DNA of 64,000 nucleotides from NCBI GenBank assembly GCA_035582835.1, contig JAYKAV010002792.1, positions 422,003-486,002 of the forward strand, in the 5' to 3' direction. Both the position numbers and the translations under genes were made by a program. The notes beneath the pieces are model-generated. The model made no database searches. It was given only the letters and a program-made list of their open reading frames with translations, and was not told where the DNA came from. The stretch is from Phoebastria nigripes (lineage: Eukaryota > Chordata > Aves > Procellariiformes > Diomedeidae). Shown one piece after another: positions 51,101 through 63,622 of the stretch (the stretch's first letter is position 1; each line of letters begins with the position of its first letter).

Positions 51101-54100
51101 GAAAACATCTGATTGCTTTTTTCAGGAAAAATAAAGATAAAGTAAAAGGAACCTTGTTAAGGGGTTACATCAAGATACAGAACCTCAAAAAACATCCTCA
51201 AAAATATGATAGTCATTGTCCGTATGACTATTATACCCTTTGATAAAAGGAGGGGGGGTTTTGTAAAACACAAGATGGCAAAAGTGAAAGAGATAAGCCT
51301 TTAAAGAGATCCATAAAATATTTATTGAAATCTCTTCTGTGTACTCAAGAAGCACACTGGGCTAGTGACAGAGATTAAATGTTCAGCATCTACACTGAGA
51401 TATGCTGAGGTTTTAATGTACTGAATATTGATTGTATGATGAATCCTAGCAGTTTGTTTCCTCCAGTTGCTCACAAGAGGAGGGAGAAACTAAAACACCA
51501 CAGAAGATTCATGTACGCAAAATAGGGTGTTAATGGCTTTGTTGAAAGGAGAACCTTCTCTTCAGTCTGTGCATGTCACTAATAATGTCTAAAAGCCCGT
51601 CAGACTTGCTGAACTTTTTTGCTCATGAGGGTTGAGAAGTCTGAATACTCAATTTATGGTTACTTTTAGGATGGGAGCTTCCAAATAAAATATTGGGCTC
51701 CAAAGATGTCTCTTAAGACAAGACTTTTTCTTTTGTTTTAAGTCATCTTTCAGCACTTGGGAAATAAAAATTCTGTTTCAGTAAGAATGTACAGTTAAAC
51801 AAAATTAATCATTGGCATGGCTTTGCAAATAAGAAAAGTATAAGAATGTAAGAAAATCATAGTTCATCTTCTCAGGCAGCTATTCCTGGTACCGTCTCAG
51901 AGCTTTACCAATATAATTCCCTTGCACCTATGAATCTTTCAAACAAAAAAATCTCCCAAGATCCACAATCTTCTTGACATTTTCTCAAGGTTAACAATAG
52001 AAATGATTTGAGGAAAGATGTTTCAAGAAGTATTTATATCTGGTAAATCCATTGGCAAAGAACTCTGTCCAGCAAGCTGTTGCTCTCAAAAACTGCGAGC
52101 TGAATTTGGCCTGCATGAGTGCTTCAGGCCACCTGCACTTTCTACACACTGAATCTTGTCTCATCCTCCAGGAATCATTGGGACTCTGCAAAGTCGGCTT
52201 TTATGGTTGGATAGATGTCAGGCCCCACGGCAATAGTACTGTCACAGCTAGGAAATAAAGGAGGCAGCCNCTGGGAGGTAGGTGGGGGAGCTCCCTTGTA
52301 ATGGTTACCCATTGTTCCCCATCCACAGCACCCTGTTGTTCCCTTGTGCCAGAGCAGAGATGCTTCTATAGGACAGGGACTTCAGAAAGTGATGCTACTT
52401 ACTTCTGGGTGGTTTAAAAGACGGTAAATCTTACTGCCATAGACAGCTGGAGGGAGCAATCCTACAAACAAAAATGAGACTTGACTAATTCAATACAGTA
52501 GGGAGCTTACATAGATCTTAAGCAGGCTTACTGGAGCTCCGTTATGTTGTTTTTATTAGAAAAAGTGGAATCCTTCATATTTATCTTCTTCCAATATTTT
52601 TAAATTCAAAAATTTAAAATTCTTCCAAATGTTGACACGTGTCAATAATGACACTTATCAGTATATAGTAGCATGCTTGTAAGTATCAACAATCCTTCCT
52701 GTGCTGACATGAGCAATGTTTTGGGAGGTAGGAAAGTGATCTTTTCACTTACACATCTGTTTCAAAACATCATTTTGAAAAATCATGGTATTATTGAAAA
52801 TCTGGTTTCAACGTGAAAATAACCTAATTTTTTTTTTCTTTTTCCTGATGGAAAAACTTTTACAGTAGATAATTTTTAGTGCTTCTAACAATGAGGACAT
52901 CACTAGGCCAGCTGTTTTTCTCTTTGGCCAAAGTTAAACTGGAACGGTAATTCCAGTAAGTCCTGCTGATTTTTCTACAGAAAATGCCTTAACCTATTTC
53001 AGCTGAGATTCTGGTGAGTAATAGTCAAAAAATAGCAAAGAAATAGTGAAAAGTTTCTTACAAATGTCACAGGAAAAAGATATGCATGTAGATTTTGTGA
53101 TGGAATATTTCTTTATGCTGACCTATCACAATCTATACAGTCTGTAAGGATGTGTTCACAAGCCCTCTTCAAGGGTGGAGGGGCTTTCAAAGTTGAAGAA
53201 GTTACAACGCACTTGTCTTAATGATCTTCTCATTGGAGATATCCATGCAGTCTAGTCTACCAGCTGAGCTGTTCTCTAATCCATTTCAGCCACAATTAGC
53301 TGGCTGATCAGCTTAAACAATATGTCTCTGTCCAACTGGCTTATTTTGACTAAGTGGCTAACGAGCTATTAAGTAAACAGTTGAGCTTTCAGACCTTCAA
53401 AGCAAATTGAATACTGCGGTCAGCAAAAATAGCTTCAATCACTTTCCCTGAGAGATGCATTAATTTATGCCAGGAGCTGAATGCATTTCTCAGTAAAACA
53501 ATAAAATGGTGTAAAGATACAGGACTTACTAACTCCATCAGTCACACCTGCACTGAAATGGCCCATTGCTTACCCATCCAGAGATCTAAATACCTACTAT
53601 TAGTGTCACTCATTTTGTGAAAAGTCCTCCTGGCAACCAGGAAAAGGTCATGTTTATAGATCATTCCTTTATTCCACAGGCTACAATTTACTTTTCTTTA
53701 TCAGCAGGAAAATGGGAGAAACAAACAGTAACTAGCTCATGTTGGCTGTTGAAGACTTGAAATATTGGTGCTTTCCTTGCTAGAGATGTTCAGCCTGCAA
53801 AAAGAGAAGGCTTGGGTGTTTTATTCACTTTCCAATGTTCAACTGCTCTTTGATGCTCATTATTTAAAAAAACAAAAAACAAAAAAGGAAGTTGATGAGA
53901 TTAAAAAAAATAAAATCCAGCAGCCAGAATCATAGTTTTTAATCAGGTTTCTCTAGACATACGTAAAGCAGGGAAAGGCAGAAAAAGGGAGATTTCCTTC
54001 TGTCTCATTTCATAATGTCACCTAGAAATCTAATGAGCCTACACTTTTTTTCATTCCTTTTCTGCTGACTTTTATGTTCTAGAGCGTTGTTTAAAACATA

Positions 54101-54464
54101 CAACTTTACATTTTTTATTATTTCTTTACAAGTCAAGATATTTATTTTATAAGTAGTCTGCAGAATGTCAGGTCAAGAATATTTTAAGTAATCCAAATGA
54201 TATATATTCTTTCTTCATAGACTGAGGATTTTTCAAAAATGTCTATGATCATGCATACCATAAAAACTTACAGTATAAAGTTAAGAGTCGCCTCACACTG
54301 GACAAATAGAACGGATTAAACCCCATTTTTTTCTGGCTCTATGCGACATAGTTTAGCAAATTTTGTAGCCATCTCCTGAGCTACACATCATCAACATATT
54401 AGGCCCACCTATATTTACAAGAAAATGTGTACATATTCACAAATAATCTGGGAAAAAAAGTAAA
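42161..54464. other. Unique AT-rich non-coding DNA (gene-poor)
   Basis: Over 12 kb I recognise no gene, RNA or mobile element. There are short TTAAT repeats at about 43208-43248, A/T runs (for example 48562-48582 and 53863-53886), small inverted repeats (45322-45339), and a more balanced stretch at about 53270-53520 discussed in findings. The longest frame (127 codons, 50162-50545) begins in an A run and has no domain. Confidence 0.5.
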
Positions 54465-54957
54465 CAGCTATGTGGCAATTTATTGATGATACTAAGCTAT
54501 TCAGTATAGCATTTGTATTCATATTCGATAAAGCTCACTATGAAGGATTACAGAACTATTCTACAACTAAATGACTGGGTGGTAGTATGGAATAGAAAAG
54601 TCAGTGTATATAAAGGTAAAATAATACATATAGGGGAAACCTCCCCCAACCCCCCACCCGCCAGTTCTACCTTTATGCATGCAATGGTGATCTTGCTATT
54701 TTTCCTCCGCAAAGAGATCCTGGTGCTCTTACATATAGTTTCATATAAGCACTGGCTCAAGAATGGTTATAAAAGTAAAAACAAGTTAGAGTGATTCAGA
54801 AAGCAATAGGTAACAAAGCACAAAGCCTGTTAGAGTATTAATACTCAGCAGGGCTTCATCTTGAAAATTGTATACTATTTGTTTCCCTTTTCTTGAAAGA
54901 CATATATTAGATCTTAAAAAAGAGCAGAGAAGAGCAGCAAGGTTGACCCTGTACTGT
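54465..54957 (+). mobile_element. Ancient CR1-family LINE remnant (RT region), plus strand
   Basis: The plus strand keeps broken pieces of a CR1-type ORF2. At 54471-54500, GGCAATTTATTGATGATACT translates to QFIDDTKLF, matching the RT catalytic F-A-D-D-T-K-L-F box with A changed to I. About 60 bases on, in a shifted frame, comes LQLNDWVVVWNRKVSV followed by GKIIHIGE, matching the L..L.DW..KW.MKFN...C..MHIG segment. At 54914-54953 the frame DLKKEQRRAARLT matches the E-x-V-Q-R-R-A-T segment after the thumb. Frameshifts and a C-rich insert (about 54640-54662) separate these. It is far more decayed than the minus-strand CR1 copies and resembles CR1 lineages of turtles and other early amniotes. Boundaries are approximate. 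Confidence 0.65.
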
Positions 54958-57900
54958 TACAATCAACTGTGAAATGAGGTAATTCTTTCTTTCAATTCAT
55001 GTTTTGGAAAAGGACATCTGAAATTTAAATTTCTGGGAAAAGCTTTACTTATTTACTGATAGCACTTACTAAGTTACCTCTTAGAGAAAGATTTTGATTT
55101 TGAAGTTCTTATTTCTTTCTCTTTTAAAGAAAGTAGGAGACTACATCAGTCATTTTGCTGAGTCTTAGCTGAAGTCCTTTGTATAAGCTAGTTAAAAGCT
55201 AACATGACATTGCTGATAATTTTGAAGTAAGAATGAGTAGAAAAGGGTTAAATAAGATTAAGTCAAATACTAGAGATTTCAAGAAGAGAAGTAGGAATAG
55301 AAAATCAATTTAAAAAATATTCTATCAAATTTTCACTGGTGTAAGTTATACCATCCATTTGTATTTCAGAAAGGACAAAGTCAAACACTAAGGACTCTGG
55401 AAATATGAACTGAATCACTCCCCGCCACCAAAGGAAAAAAAGTTAAAAAAGCAGTCAACCATTACTTTTACACTTACTGAGGTATCTTCTTAGAGAACAC
55501 AGGCCTGTTTTCAGCTTTGCTGTTACCATTATATAAAAAAAAAACAAAACAAAACAAAACAACACACACCCCCCCCCCAAAAAANAAAAAAAAAAAAAAA
55601 ACAGAAGGAAAAAAAACCTGAAAAGTGCAGTTCTAACCTTTCTGCTTTTCCTTGTGCAGTTGTATTAAAAATTTGTTAACCTTTCTGTTCTGGCCTAACA
55701 CACTTAGATTCTAGCTTTTTTAAGAGTATCAGACAAGTACCTGAGCTATCTCTGGAAATTGCATGATTTTCAACAATCTGTTATTTAAAGTTCCACAGGT
55801 GAGAGCCATTTTATATTTTAATTTTTACATATGAAAAAGAAAGATCTTTATAGGAAATTTAGTTTACTTTTGTATTTAAAAGGTGACTGTATTGATGTAA
55901 AATATTTTTTTGGAAGGCTTGGTGAAAAAGCTTGACATATTATTGTAAAAAGAATAGGAAAATTCTGTCTTGGGTATGAATATGTGCCTTCTGGTGATGT
56001 GAAAAGCTCTGGCTGCATATCTAAAGACAGAATTTGTCCCATAGCATTTCAATCAAAGTAAAATAACCAGTCATGGTATTCTGCAATGTATTTGGGTTGC
56101 TATATGTAAGGAAGAGTAAATAATGTCAATTCATTTTTGTTCTCAAATTTAGTAGCTATAACAGAAGTATCTATAAAACTAAAATGTGCTGATGTGAAGC
56201 TAAAGAACAACAACCTGGAGTTGTTCTTTGACAAACTTTTTACAATATCTACAGTCCAAGGATAGAAAGGTTCATATGAGATGAGAGTAAAAACAATAAA
56301 AAAAACCCAAAAACAAACCTGATGCTTTAATATAAATTTTAATATATTATAAAAGGAAAAGACAATATTGAAGTCACAATCACATTACAACTTCAAAATG
56401 TAACAGTGATTGATTATTTGTCCTATCACGTTTTTGTACTTATAGTCAATTTAATCTTAATTCACATTTATGTAATTGTTTTACTCTTTGTCATGAAAAT
56501 AGGTTAATTTTATGTCATCTTTGTTTCTTATATGGAAATAAGGCAGTAATTTCTTCCAATTTTTATATGTGAAAAGGTTATTTTGACATCTTTAAATGAT
56601 GAACAGCAGCTTCACACAGAGTGGTTCTAATTTCTCTGCTGAAATTATCTATTCAGGGCCTCTTCCAGCTACCTGGCACTGCTACAAAGGGAACATGCTG
56701 TTTCTTTTGTGTCTGGACAGCTGTGGATATTGCTGATGGTTTCCAGTCTTTCTGCCTGTTTGTCATAGTGATATACATACTTAAATAACTACATTTTCAT
56801 AAGTAAGCTTCAAAAATTCCTATTCAAATTTCAGAGATTTTTAATGCAAAAAATTTATTAACAGAGAGAAACTAAAATTAAANATATTTTTACATAGTTT
56901 TTTTTCTTCAGAATATCAGCTTGCCCCATTTTATGTTTATTGTTTTCCTCTTGACATGTCTGTACTTTAAAAATTTATAGTAATTTGAATTCTAAATTCC
57001 TGGGTACAGCATGGAGCTGGAAGTGCCATTTTGTCTGTCATTTTGTGTGTTTTATCTTAGTGCTGGTTTATTCATTAGCTAATCCATTGTGTGCATTTCT
57101 ATGCAATGTCATTACTTTGAGCTAAAACAATGCTTTTAGAGTTTGAAAATAACCAGGGTATATATATTGACTGAACAAGTGAACACTTCCTATTTTCTGT
57201 ATGTGGGCAGCGAATGAGTAGTGATTTGAGCTGTGGTTTGTTACTTCTGCATAGTATTGTTACTGTGTTGCATCTAAGTCTCACTTAGCAGGAAATCTTC
57301 CCACCAGCAACTTAAAAGACTTTCATGTCCTGAAATAGAGGTTAGTTTCCACCTTCAAAGACTAGGCACACACTGTGAGTCCAGATTTTCAATACTCTTA
57401 TGGCATATTTTTTCTTTTTCTGCAATACCCCTGTCCTAAATCCTTGCTTCCCCCCCCCCCCAATAGGCATCATAAACATTTATTTATTTTTATGGTGTCT
57501 CATAGCCATCTTCAGAGTTCATGGCCCAGACTGATTAGTGTCCAGATACAGGATCGGAATGACCTTGTGTACCAAGTGTTTTCCATTTGCAGAGCTGATT
57601 GAGAGAAATGGCTATGACTGAGGGCCACTTACGGATTGTGACAATCGAACATCTGAGCTGTCATCAGGATCTCCTGAGGCTAAGAGAAGGAATTCCTGAG
57701 AAATTTTCCTCGGAGTGATAAAAATACAATGTTTGCAGCAATTAGTTCCTCAGTGAAAAGGTAGGTTTTCTGGTAATAAAGCCTGACAGACACTTGCTTT
57801 TGCCAGTGATTATGAACCTGCAGCATATGGTCAGATACATTCATTTTGCACTCGCAGCAATGAATGAAAAATTAATTTTGAAATTGAAAGACCTGCAACT

Positions 57901-58871
57901 GGCAGCTTTCTAATGATNAGTGATGTAGTTACACCAATTTGTCCAAAAATATTTTCTTAAATTCCAGACTTCTGCTTTGTGTCTGTGTTTACTTCTGAAA
58001 TTATTTAAAATTTACTGAAATATTGCTGTTTGCAGTGTCATTCTGTATATTGCAAAAGTGATTCTGATCCTGTTCACAGAAGCTGTGTTGTTATGCTTAT
58101 AATTAGTGTAAGTTGTATTATATCATACTGGAATTCACACAGGGGTGACTGAGAACAATGTATTTTTATAATGTTACTTAGTATTTAATCAGTCCATAGC
58201 AAAAGTATATAGAGAACTTTGTTCCCTCATTTTACCAACTAGTTGCTAATCACCAAAGCTATCAATTTTTCATTATTTTATCATGTTGCTCAAAAATACC
58301 TTTTAATATTTCCACTTATTTCTTATTTTAGTTCTATTTCTCTCTGTGAAGAGAACAGTGAATATGATCTAAGGATCTTATTGCAGTCCCAATGGTCTTG
58401 AAAATTCAAAGTTATTACAGGTGCTATTGATGGCCTACACAAGACCTGGGAATTTGATTCTTTTTGTTATTGACTCTTGAGTAAGATAGCTTGACATGTT
58501 GAATTGAAAATAACCGAACATGAATACTGTCTATACTTCAACCATAATGGATAGTTGTCATGCTCTGGTAGTGAAAATGAAGGTAAGATTAATATCCTGA
58601 ATTTTTGTACTGAGAAGGAAAGGTACCACTGTAGCACCAGTGTCTCCTGCCCTAGGTTCCCTAGACAGCTACTGAAGAGTTATGCCATCCCCGAATGATG
58701 TGAGGGAAGGCAGCAGCACATTAGGAATCTGTTCTTCAGAAAAGGGTAGGGGGGCTGTAATGGATGGCAATCTAGAGCCTGCGTCAATACGATACTGTTG
58801 CAGAGAAGGGAAAACACCTACCTGGAATGCATAATTCTCTGCTCTAGGAAGCACTGGCAATGCCTGAGCTG
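54958..58871. other. Unique AT-rich non-coding DNA
   Basis: Apart from the A/C-rich tract listed separately and a C run at about 57451-57462, nothing is recognised. About 57600-57925 has the look of a conserved non-coding stretch (see findings). No gene can be supported. Confidence 0.5.
55535..55601. repeat. A-rich tract with AAAAC units and a C run
   Basis: An A run is followed by AAAAC repeats, then CACACA, a run of ten C, and more A. One N is inside it. It is low complexity only. Confidence 0.85.
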
Positions 58872-59000
58872 GAGTGCTTTGTCCTGTTCAGCCAATGAGA
58901 ATGGTCAGAGCTCTAAGAAATGTGATGTACAAAGAGAGATCAAATCAATTGAGGTTGTTTAGTTCGGAGCAGGAAGAAAGACATGAATACAGTTTCCTGA
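58872..59000 (+). mobile_element. Probable ancient CR1 remnant (ORF2 C-terminal part), plus strand
   Basis: GCTGGAGTGCTTTGTCCTGT (58869-58888) resembles the CR1 codons for LE-C-V-F after the thumb. After a deletion comes ATGGTCAGAG. Then an open frame reads ERSNQLRLFSSEQEERHE (about 58938-58992), close in pattern to the CR1 segment E-R-x-x-x-L-x-L-F-S-x-E-K-R-R. The match is partial and no 3' tail is seen. It could belong to the same ancient insertion as 54.5-55.0 kb or be separate. Confidence 0.4.
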
Positions 59001-60987
59001 AACCAGGGATCTCCAGAAATCCAGCATTACTATGCTACTTTTGGCCCAAGTTCGTCATTTTTCTCTGTGTTTTAGTATGTCCTGATGGATGCAAAACATA
59101 CATTCCTATACAGTAGCTGACTGGTAAGCCCAAAGATTTTGTTATATGTGCACATATCTGTGAATGTATTCCTGCCCCTTGAAAAAACTATTTCCTTGTG
59201 TCAACACATTGAAAAGTGAGTCCACTGTATTTTATTTATTCAGAGATCTTAGTCCCCTACTTTTCTGACTGTAAACAACTCCAAATACCATACAGTTGTA
59301 TATTGAAGCTACTACTAAAGATTAGAATTGTTAAAAATATTTTGGCTGTGCACTGGAAATTAGACAGTCATTATGAAGGTGAATGTGGGAAGACAAAGAG
59401 AGAAGGAGAGAATATGTGAGGTTCAGCAGTGTTCTGACAAGAAAGTGATTGTGTAGGTGGACTTCCAAAGACTTGTCTGAATAATACCTGTGCAGTGGGC
59501 TCCTGATGGTAATGACAGAATTCAGTTCAGTGTCTATCATGAGAGGGGTAAGGGAAAAAATAATGAGAGGAGAAAAAAAAGAAAAAGGCTTCTTTCATTA
59601 ATTGACTTGTTAAACAAGAGCAACTGTTCTACAACGAGCTGTCTATGAGACCTACGGTGAGAAGTGGAAATAGAATTTTATAAAAAGACAGATAGCTTAA
59701 AGTGAAACACAGCACACTGGGCATTTTTTTGCTAAGATGTAATGGCCAGATTTTGGTGGGCACTAGTAATAAGAGATTATTTTTGTGCTATAGTGTTGTA
59801 TAAAACAGTCACGATACAGCAGATTATTTCAGAAAGCAACTAGTAGAATTAAACAGGAGGTGATTTGATCACTACTTAAGTCTACCCTTCACAATCTTGA
59901 GAAGTTAGAGCTGAAGGTATGTACACTCCCTTACATGTGGCCATTCTGAGCTCTGAGTTACTCTGCTGGAATATATATGCAGTCTTAGAGTGGAAGTATC
60001 TTAAGAGTGCTCTGTAAAAATGAAAATCTGATGTAATTAAATATGTATATATATAGCATATATATTGACTCTTATAAAAGTTACCTACATGACAACCAGT
60101 ACATTTTTGGTAACTGAAAATGCACAAAGATTTTTCATTACAAAGACTAACAATACAATTTTTTTTCAATTATGCTTTCTTTTTTTTAAAAAAAAATTTT
60201 ATTAATAAAATATACTGTATAATTTGAACTGATCTTTGTGACTAAAGCAGTATGATTATATGATTTTGGTTTTATCTGGTGTACAAGAAAATTCCTATTC
60301 CAACATCTAAGTTTCATGAGCAACATTAAATATGTGGGGATAAAAGAGATTTTTCAATGCAACTAGTAAATATGGAAAGCACAGTTTTGATTTAGATGGA
60401 GTGGATTTACAAATACTGAAGGGTACTGGAGGGTTGCATTTTACTTAAGGTAGAAGCAGACTGTGTGAACAAATACTGGCACATCTTACCATCACAGAAA
60501 ATCTATTTTGTAGGCTACATTCATTTGATCTAGGCAACTTTTTTTCAGGTGTGTTAATGAGGGAACTGCAGCAGTGAAATGTTTGTGTCTATGTCTTCCC
60601 AGTTAAAGATTTCTCTTTTATGCTGTACTGGAACTTTATATATTGTACTTTATGTATCATTCTTATTTAGAAAGTTTCACATGCACAGATAAAGTTATTA
60701 GCACTTGATTTAGCTATATACCCAGAGCAAAAAAATTACTTTTTCAATAAAATCTGTTGAAACACTTCTATGCCATGAGAAAGTCATTTGTTGACACAGC
60801 CATCTTCGTTATTAAATACCAGAACCTACATTAATGGAATTTTTATTCTCCCCGCTCCCCTTATGCATTGCTATATCAGCTTTTTCTTCCCTTGCCTAGC
60901 TTTCCACCAAATTTCAAATTTCGGTGCAGAAGTACAGAACTATAAATACTGAGAACTGTGAGAGAAAAGTTGTATTTTTCTTGATCA

Positions 60988-61051
60988 CTTTTTTCTTGTT
61001 ACCTCCTATGATTCTTTTTTCTTGTTACTGCCTATGATTCTTTTTTCTTGT
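60988..61051. repeat. 26-bp tandem repeat, about 2.5 copies
   Basis: Units start at 60988, 61014 and 61040. The first two are CTTTTTTCTTGTTAC then CTCCTATGATT or TGCCTATGATT, differing at two bases. The third is cut after TTCTTG. It is a small recent local duplication. Confidence 0.9.
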
Positions 61052-61228
61052 TTTAACTTTACATGAACCCACACAAAACTTCATTTTACCACCAACAGTC
61101 TCTTTAACCTTGGCTAGTTAAATTTTATAGCAAAGTAACGGAGCATTGGAACCAGTTCTTATAATAAGAAATACTAATTAAGATTACGGTAAGTGGAACT
61201 TCTATCACTGATTAAAAGAAAGAAAGGT

Positions 61229-61276
61229 AATTTCAGACAATTATTTGTCTGAAATTTTTGTCTGAATATTTGTCTG
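61229..61276. repeat. 12-bp perfect inverted repeat followed by TTGTCTG repeats
   Basis: AATTTCAGACAA (61229-61240), loop TTAT, then TTGTCTGAAATT (61245-61256) is a perfect hairpin. TTGTCTG recurs at 61245, 61258 and 61270, so the right arm is also part of a short tandem array with a unit of 12-13 bases. Confidence 0.8.
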
Positions 61277-63622
61277 GAAAAAAACAGTCTGTACATGGGT
61301 GACAAAGAGGATGATGCAATTGCTCTACAAATCCTGTCTGGTTTATGAGGGTATTCCCATAAGACGAATGTCATGAGAAATTTAAAAAATGTGACACTAC
61401 TAACTGTATGTCTGAGACCAGCTTACTGAGTAAAGGCAGGTAGTATGTCAGTGATGGAACATATTACTAACTAGAAATTGGCCTCCCTTGTCTTAGGTGA
61501 CCTTTGAAAGGAGAGCTGTGAGAATGCTTTCAATTAAAAAAAAAAAAAGAATTTAATAAAAAATTAGGATTTTTTCCCATACTATTATTATTAGATAATT
61601 TGAATTATGATTATCATGAGCATGATTCCTTTCAGTTATCTTTATAAATTGAAATAGAATAGGAAGACTGACAAGTGTCAGTCTCAGTTCCAACAGAGAT
61701 GGAAATCATATGGTGTTGTAAGAGGCTGTTGAGTTCAAGTGCTTAGTTGTTTCCTGTTTCATTTCTCTTTACATTTATTTATATGGATACAAATATTACA
61801 ATATTCCAAAGAAAACTCTGAAATATTTTTTTCTGATAAATAAAAAAATGTGCACATCAGTGGTGGAATTTAATACTTGCTGTTATCACCTTGGTAAATA
61901 TTAGTACTTAAAATAATTACCATATGTGTGATGCAGATTATTAATGTCAATTTAAATGAAATTTCAGAACTGGATATCTCTTCCAGATGGATTTTTCAGA
62001 AATACTGGTTCCTATCAAACTCCATGGAAATTAAGGATAATTAAAGGCCCTTTACACGTGTGACAATATGACTCCTTCTTATAAGGCAGATAAATTAGTT
62101 TAATAATTTCATTTTAAATTGGATATTTTTACCTTTTTAAAAAAAATTATAGTCCTTATTTTGTTTACCCCCATGCTTTTTTGGCTATTAGGAATTACAG
62201 AATTTGGTCCTAAGGTGTTATGAAGTGGGAATAGCTTGAGAAGGTCAAGTATTGTTTATGGAGTGATGATCTCACCCCACAGGAAAAAAACCTAATCATT
62301 AAATCAGCTTTTTAAAAAAAAAAAAAAGATCAGTTAAGCAAGCATAGAAAAGCACCATTCTTCATCTGTAAAATCCCATTCCAGAGTTTTCATTGCTTAA
62401 ATCACCAATTTAACACTNGGTCATAAGAGAACTGGTGATACTATGCTTTGACCAAAGGAGCAATACTTGTCCATTTTTTGCCTGTTGTTGTATATTTAAG
62501 ACACAGAAATTGTTCTTCACTCAGTGCGAACAGTGGACTATTTAGCAAGTACGTATGACTCTGTCTTTAAATTTAGTTTGTTTTTTGTTTTGCTAGCAGT
62601 TTTATACAGGCAGAACAGAGAAGTTCTACCTAATTCTGACATTTACAAATTTTTCGCAGTCTTTCCTTTTATCTCACATATAAATGCTACCATCTACTTG
62701 TGTTATGTGAAAATTAATATGAGTGTTCAGAAAGCATGAACTTTCTTTCAGACTAGAAATAGTCTACACACTTCTCTAAGCTGCATCCTTATCCTGCTGT
62801 GTCCAGGGCTCACAGACCACTGGCAGACTTGAGCTATTTCAACGTGTTCACCTCAGAACACCAAGAAAAATAATTCAAGGACATCAGACTGCATTCACAC
62901 AGAGAGTTAACTAACACTTTTCTGAGCATATTTGTTTTCACTCTGCTTTAACCTTGTCAGGCTCGAGATGCTTAGCCACCCTACCTACCACTGTACAGCT
63001 TTCTCAGAGCTGTGGACAAGGGGGTGTTTGGCACAGAGCCGTAGGAACGTATAGAGACCGTTAGGCCTCTATCAACTATGGAGAGCATGAAGGAAAAGTT
63101 ACAAAGGAGGATCGCATGGAGTCAACCTCACATTTAGTAGGACTTCTTCCTAATCAGCTTAATGCCAGGCTCTCTGGATGACACGGGCTGAAAGCCATGT
63201 GTGCTGTGTATTGCACATCATAGTTCATCATCCTAGTTCCTGTTATCCTAGCTGAGACAGTAGCAGTCAATGGAGAGGTGACTGTAGTGCAATTCTGATG
63301 TGTTTTAAACCGTTATTGAATCCTTCTACCTGTAGCTGTAGCACTCGTCTGCCAGTCAATCTGTAGGATACTGTCACTGTGATAAACCTTATTGGACGGC
63401 TGCCTCTCAGTGTGAAAGTGTTTCTTGAAAGTAGACAATCTTTCTTTACAAAAGAGAGACTTCCTGAATGTAAACCTTTGCTGTTCAGCAATACAAACCA
63501 GAACAAACTGATGGCAAAGGCGTTTCATATCTGATGACTGTATGCAGCAGCATTGGGTTAAGGTGATCCCATGCTGCCTTCATACAGGTATAGTTTAGTG
63601 CTCACAAGTGGAACTGCTTTCT

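Larger units (their letters stand above)
59001..63622. other. Unique AT-rich non-coding DNA
   Basis: There is a (TA)n stretch (about 60043-60064), a T/A run (60180-60198), and the 26-bp tandem repeat and 12-bp hairpin listed elsewhere. No gene or transposon family is recognised. Open frames are under 96 codons. Confidence 0.55.
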
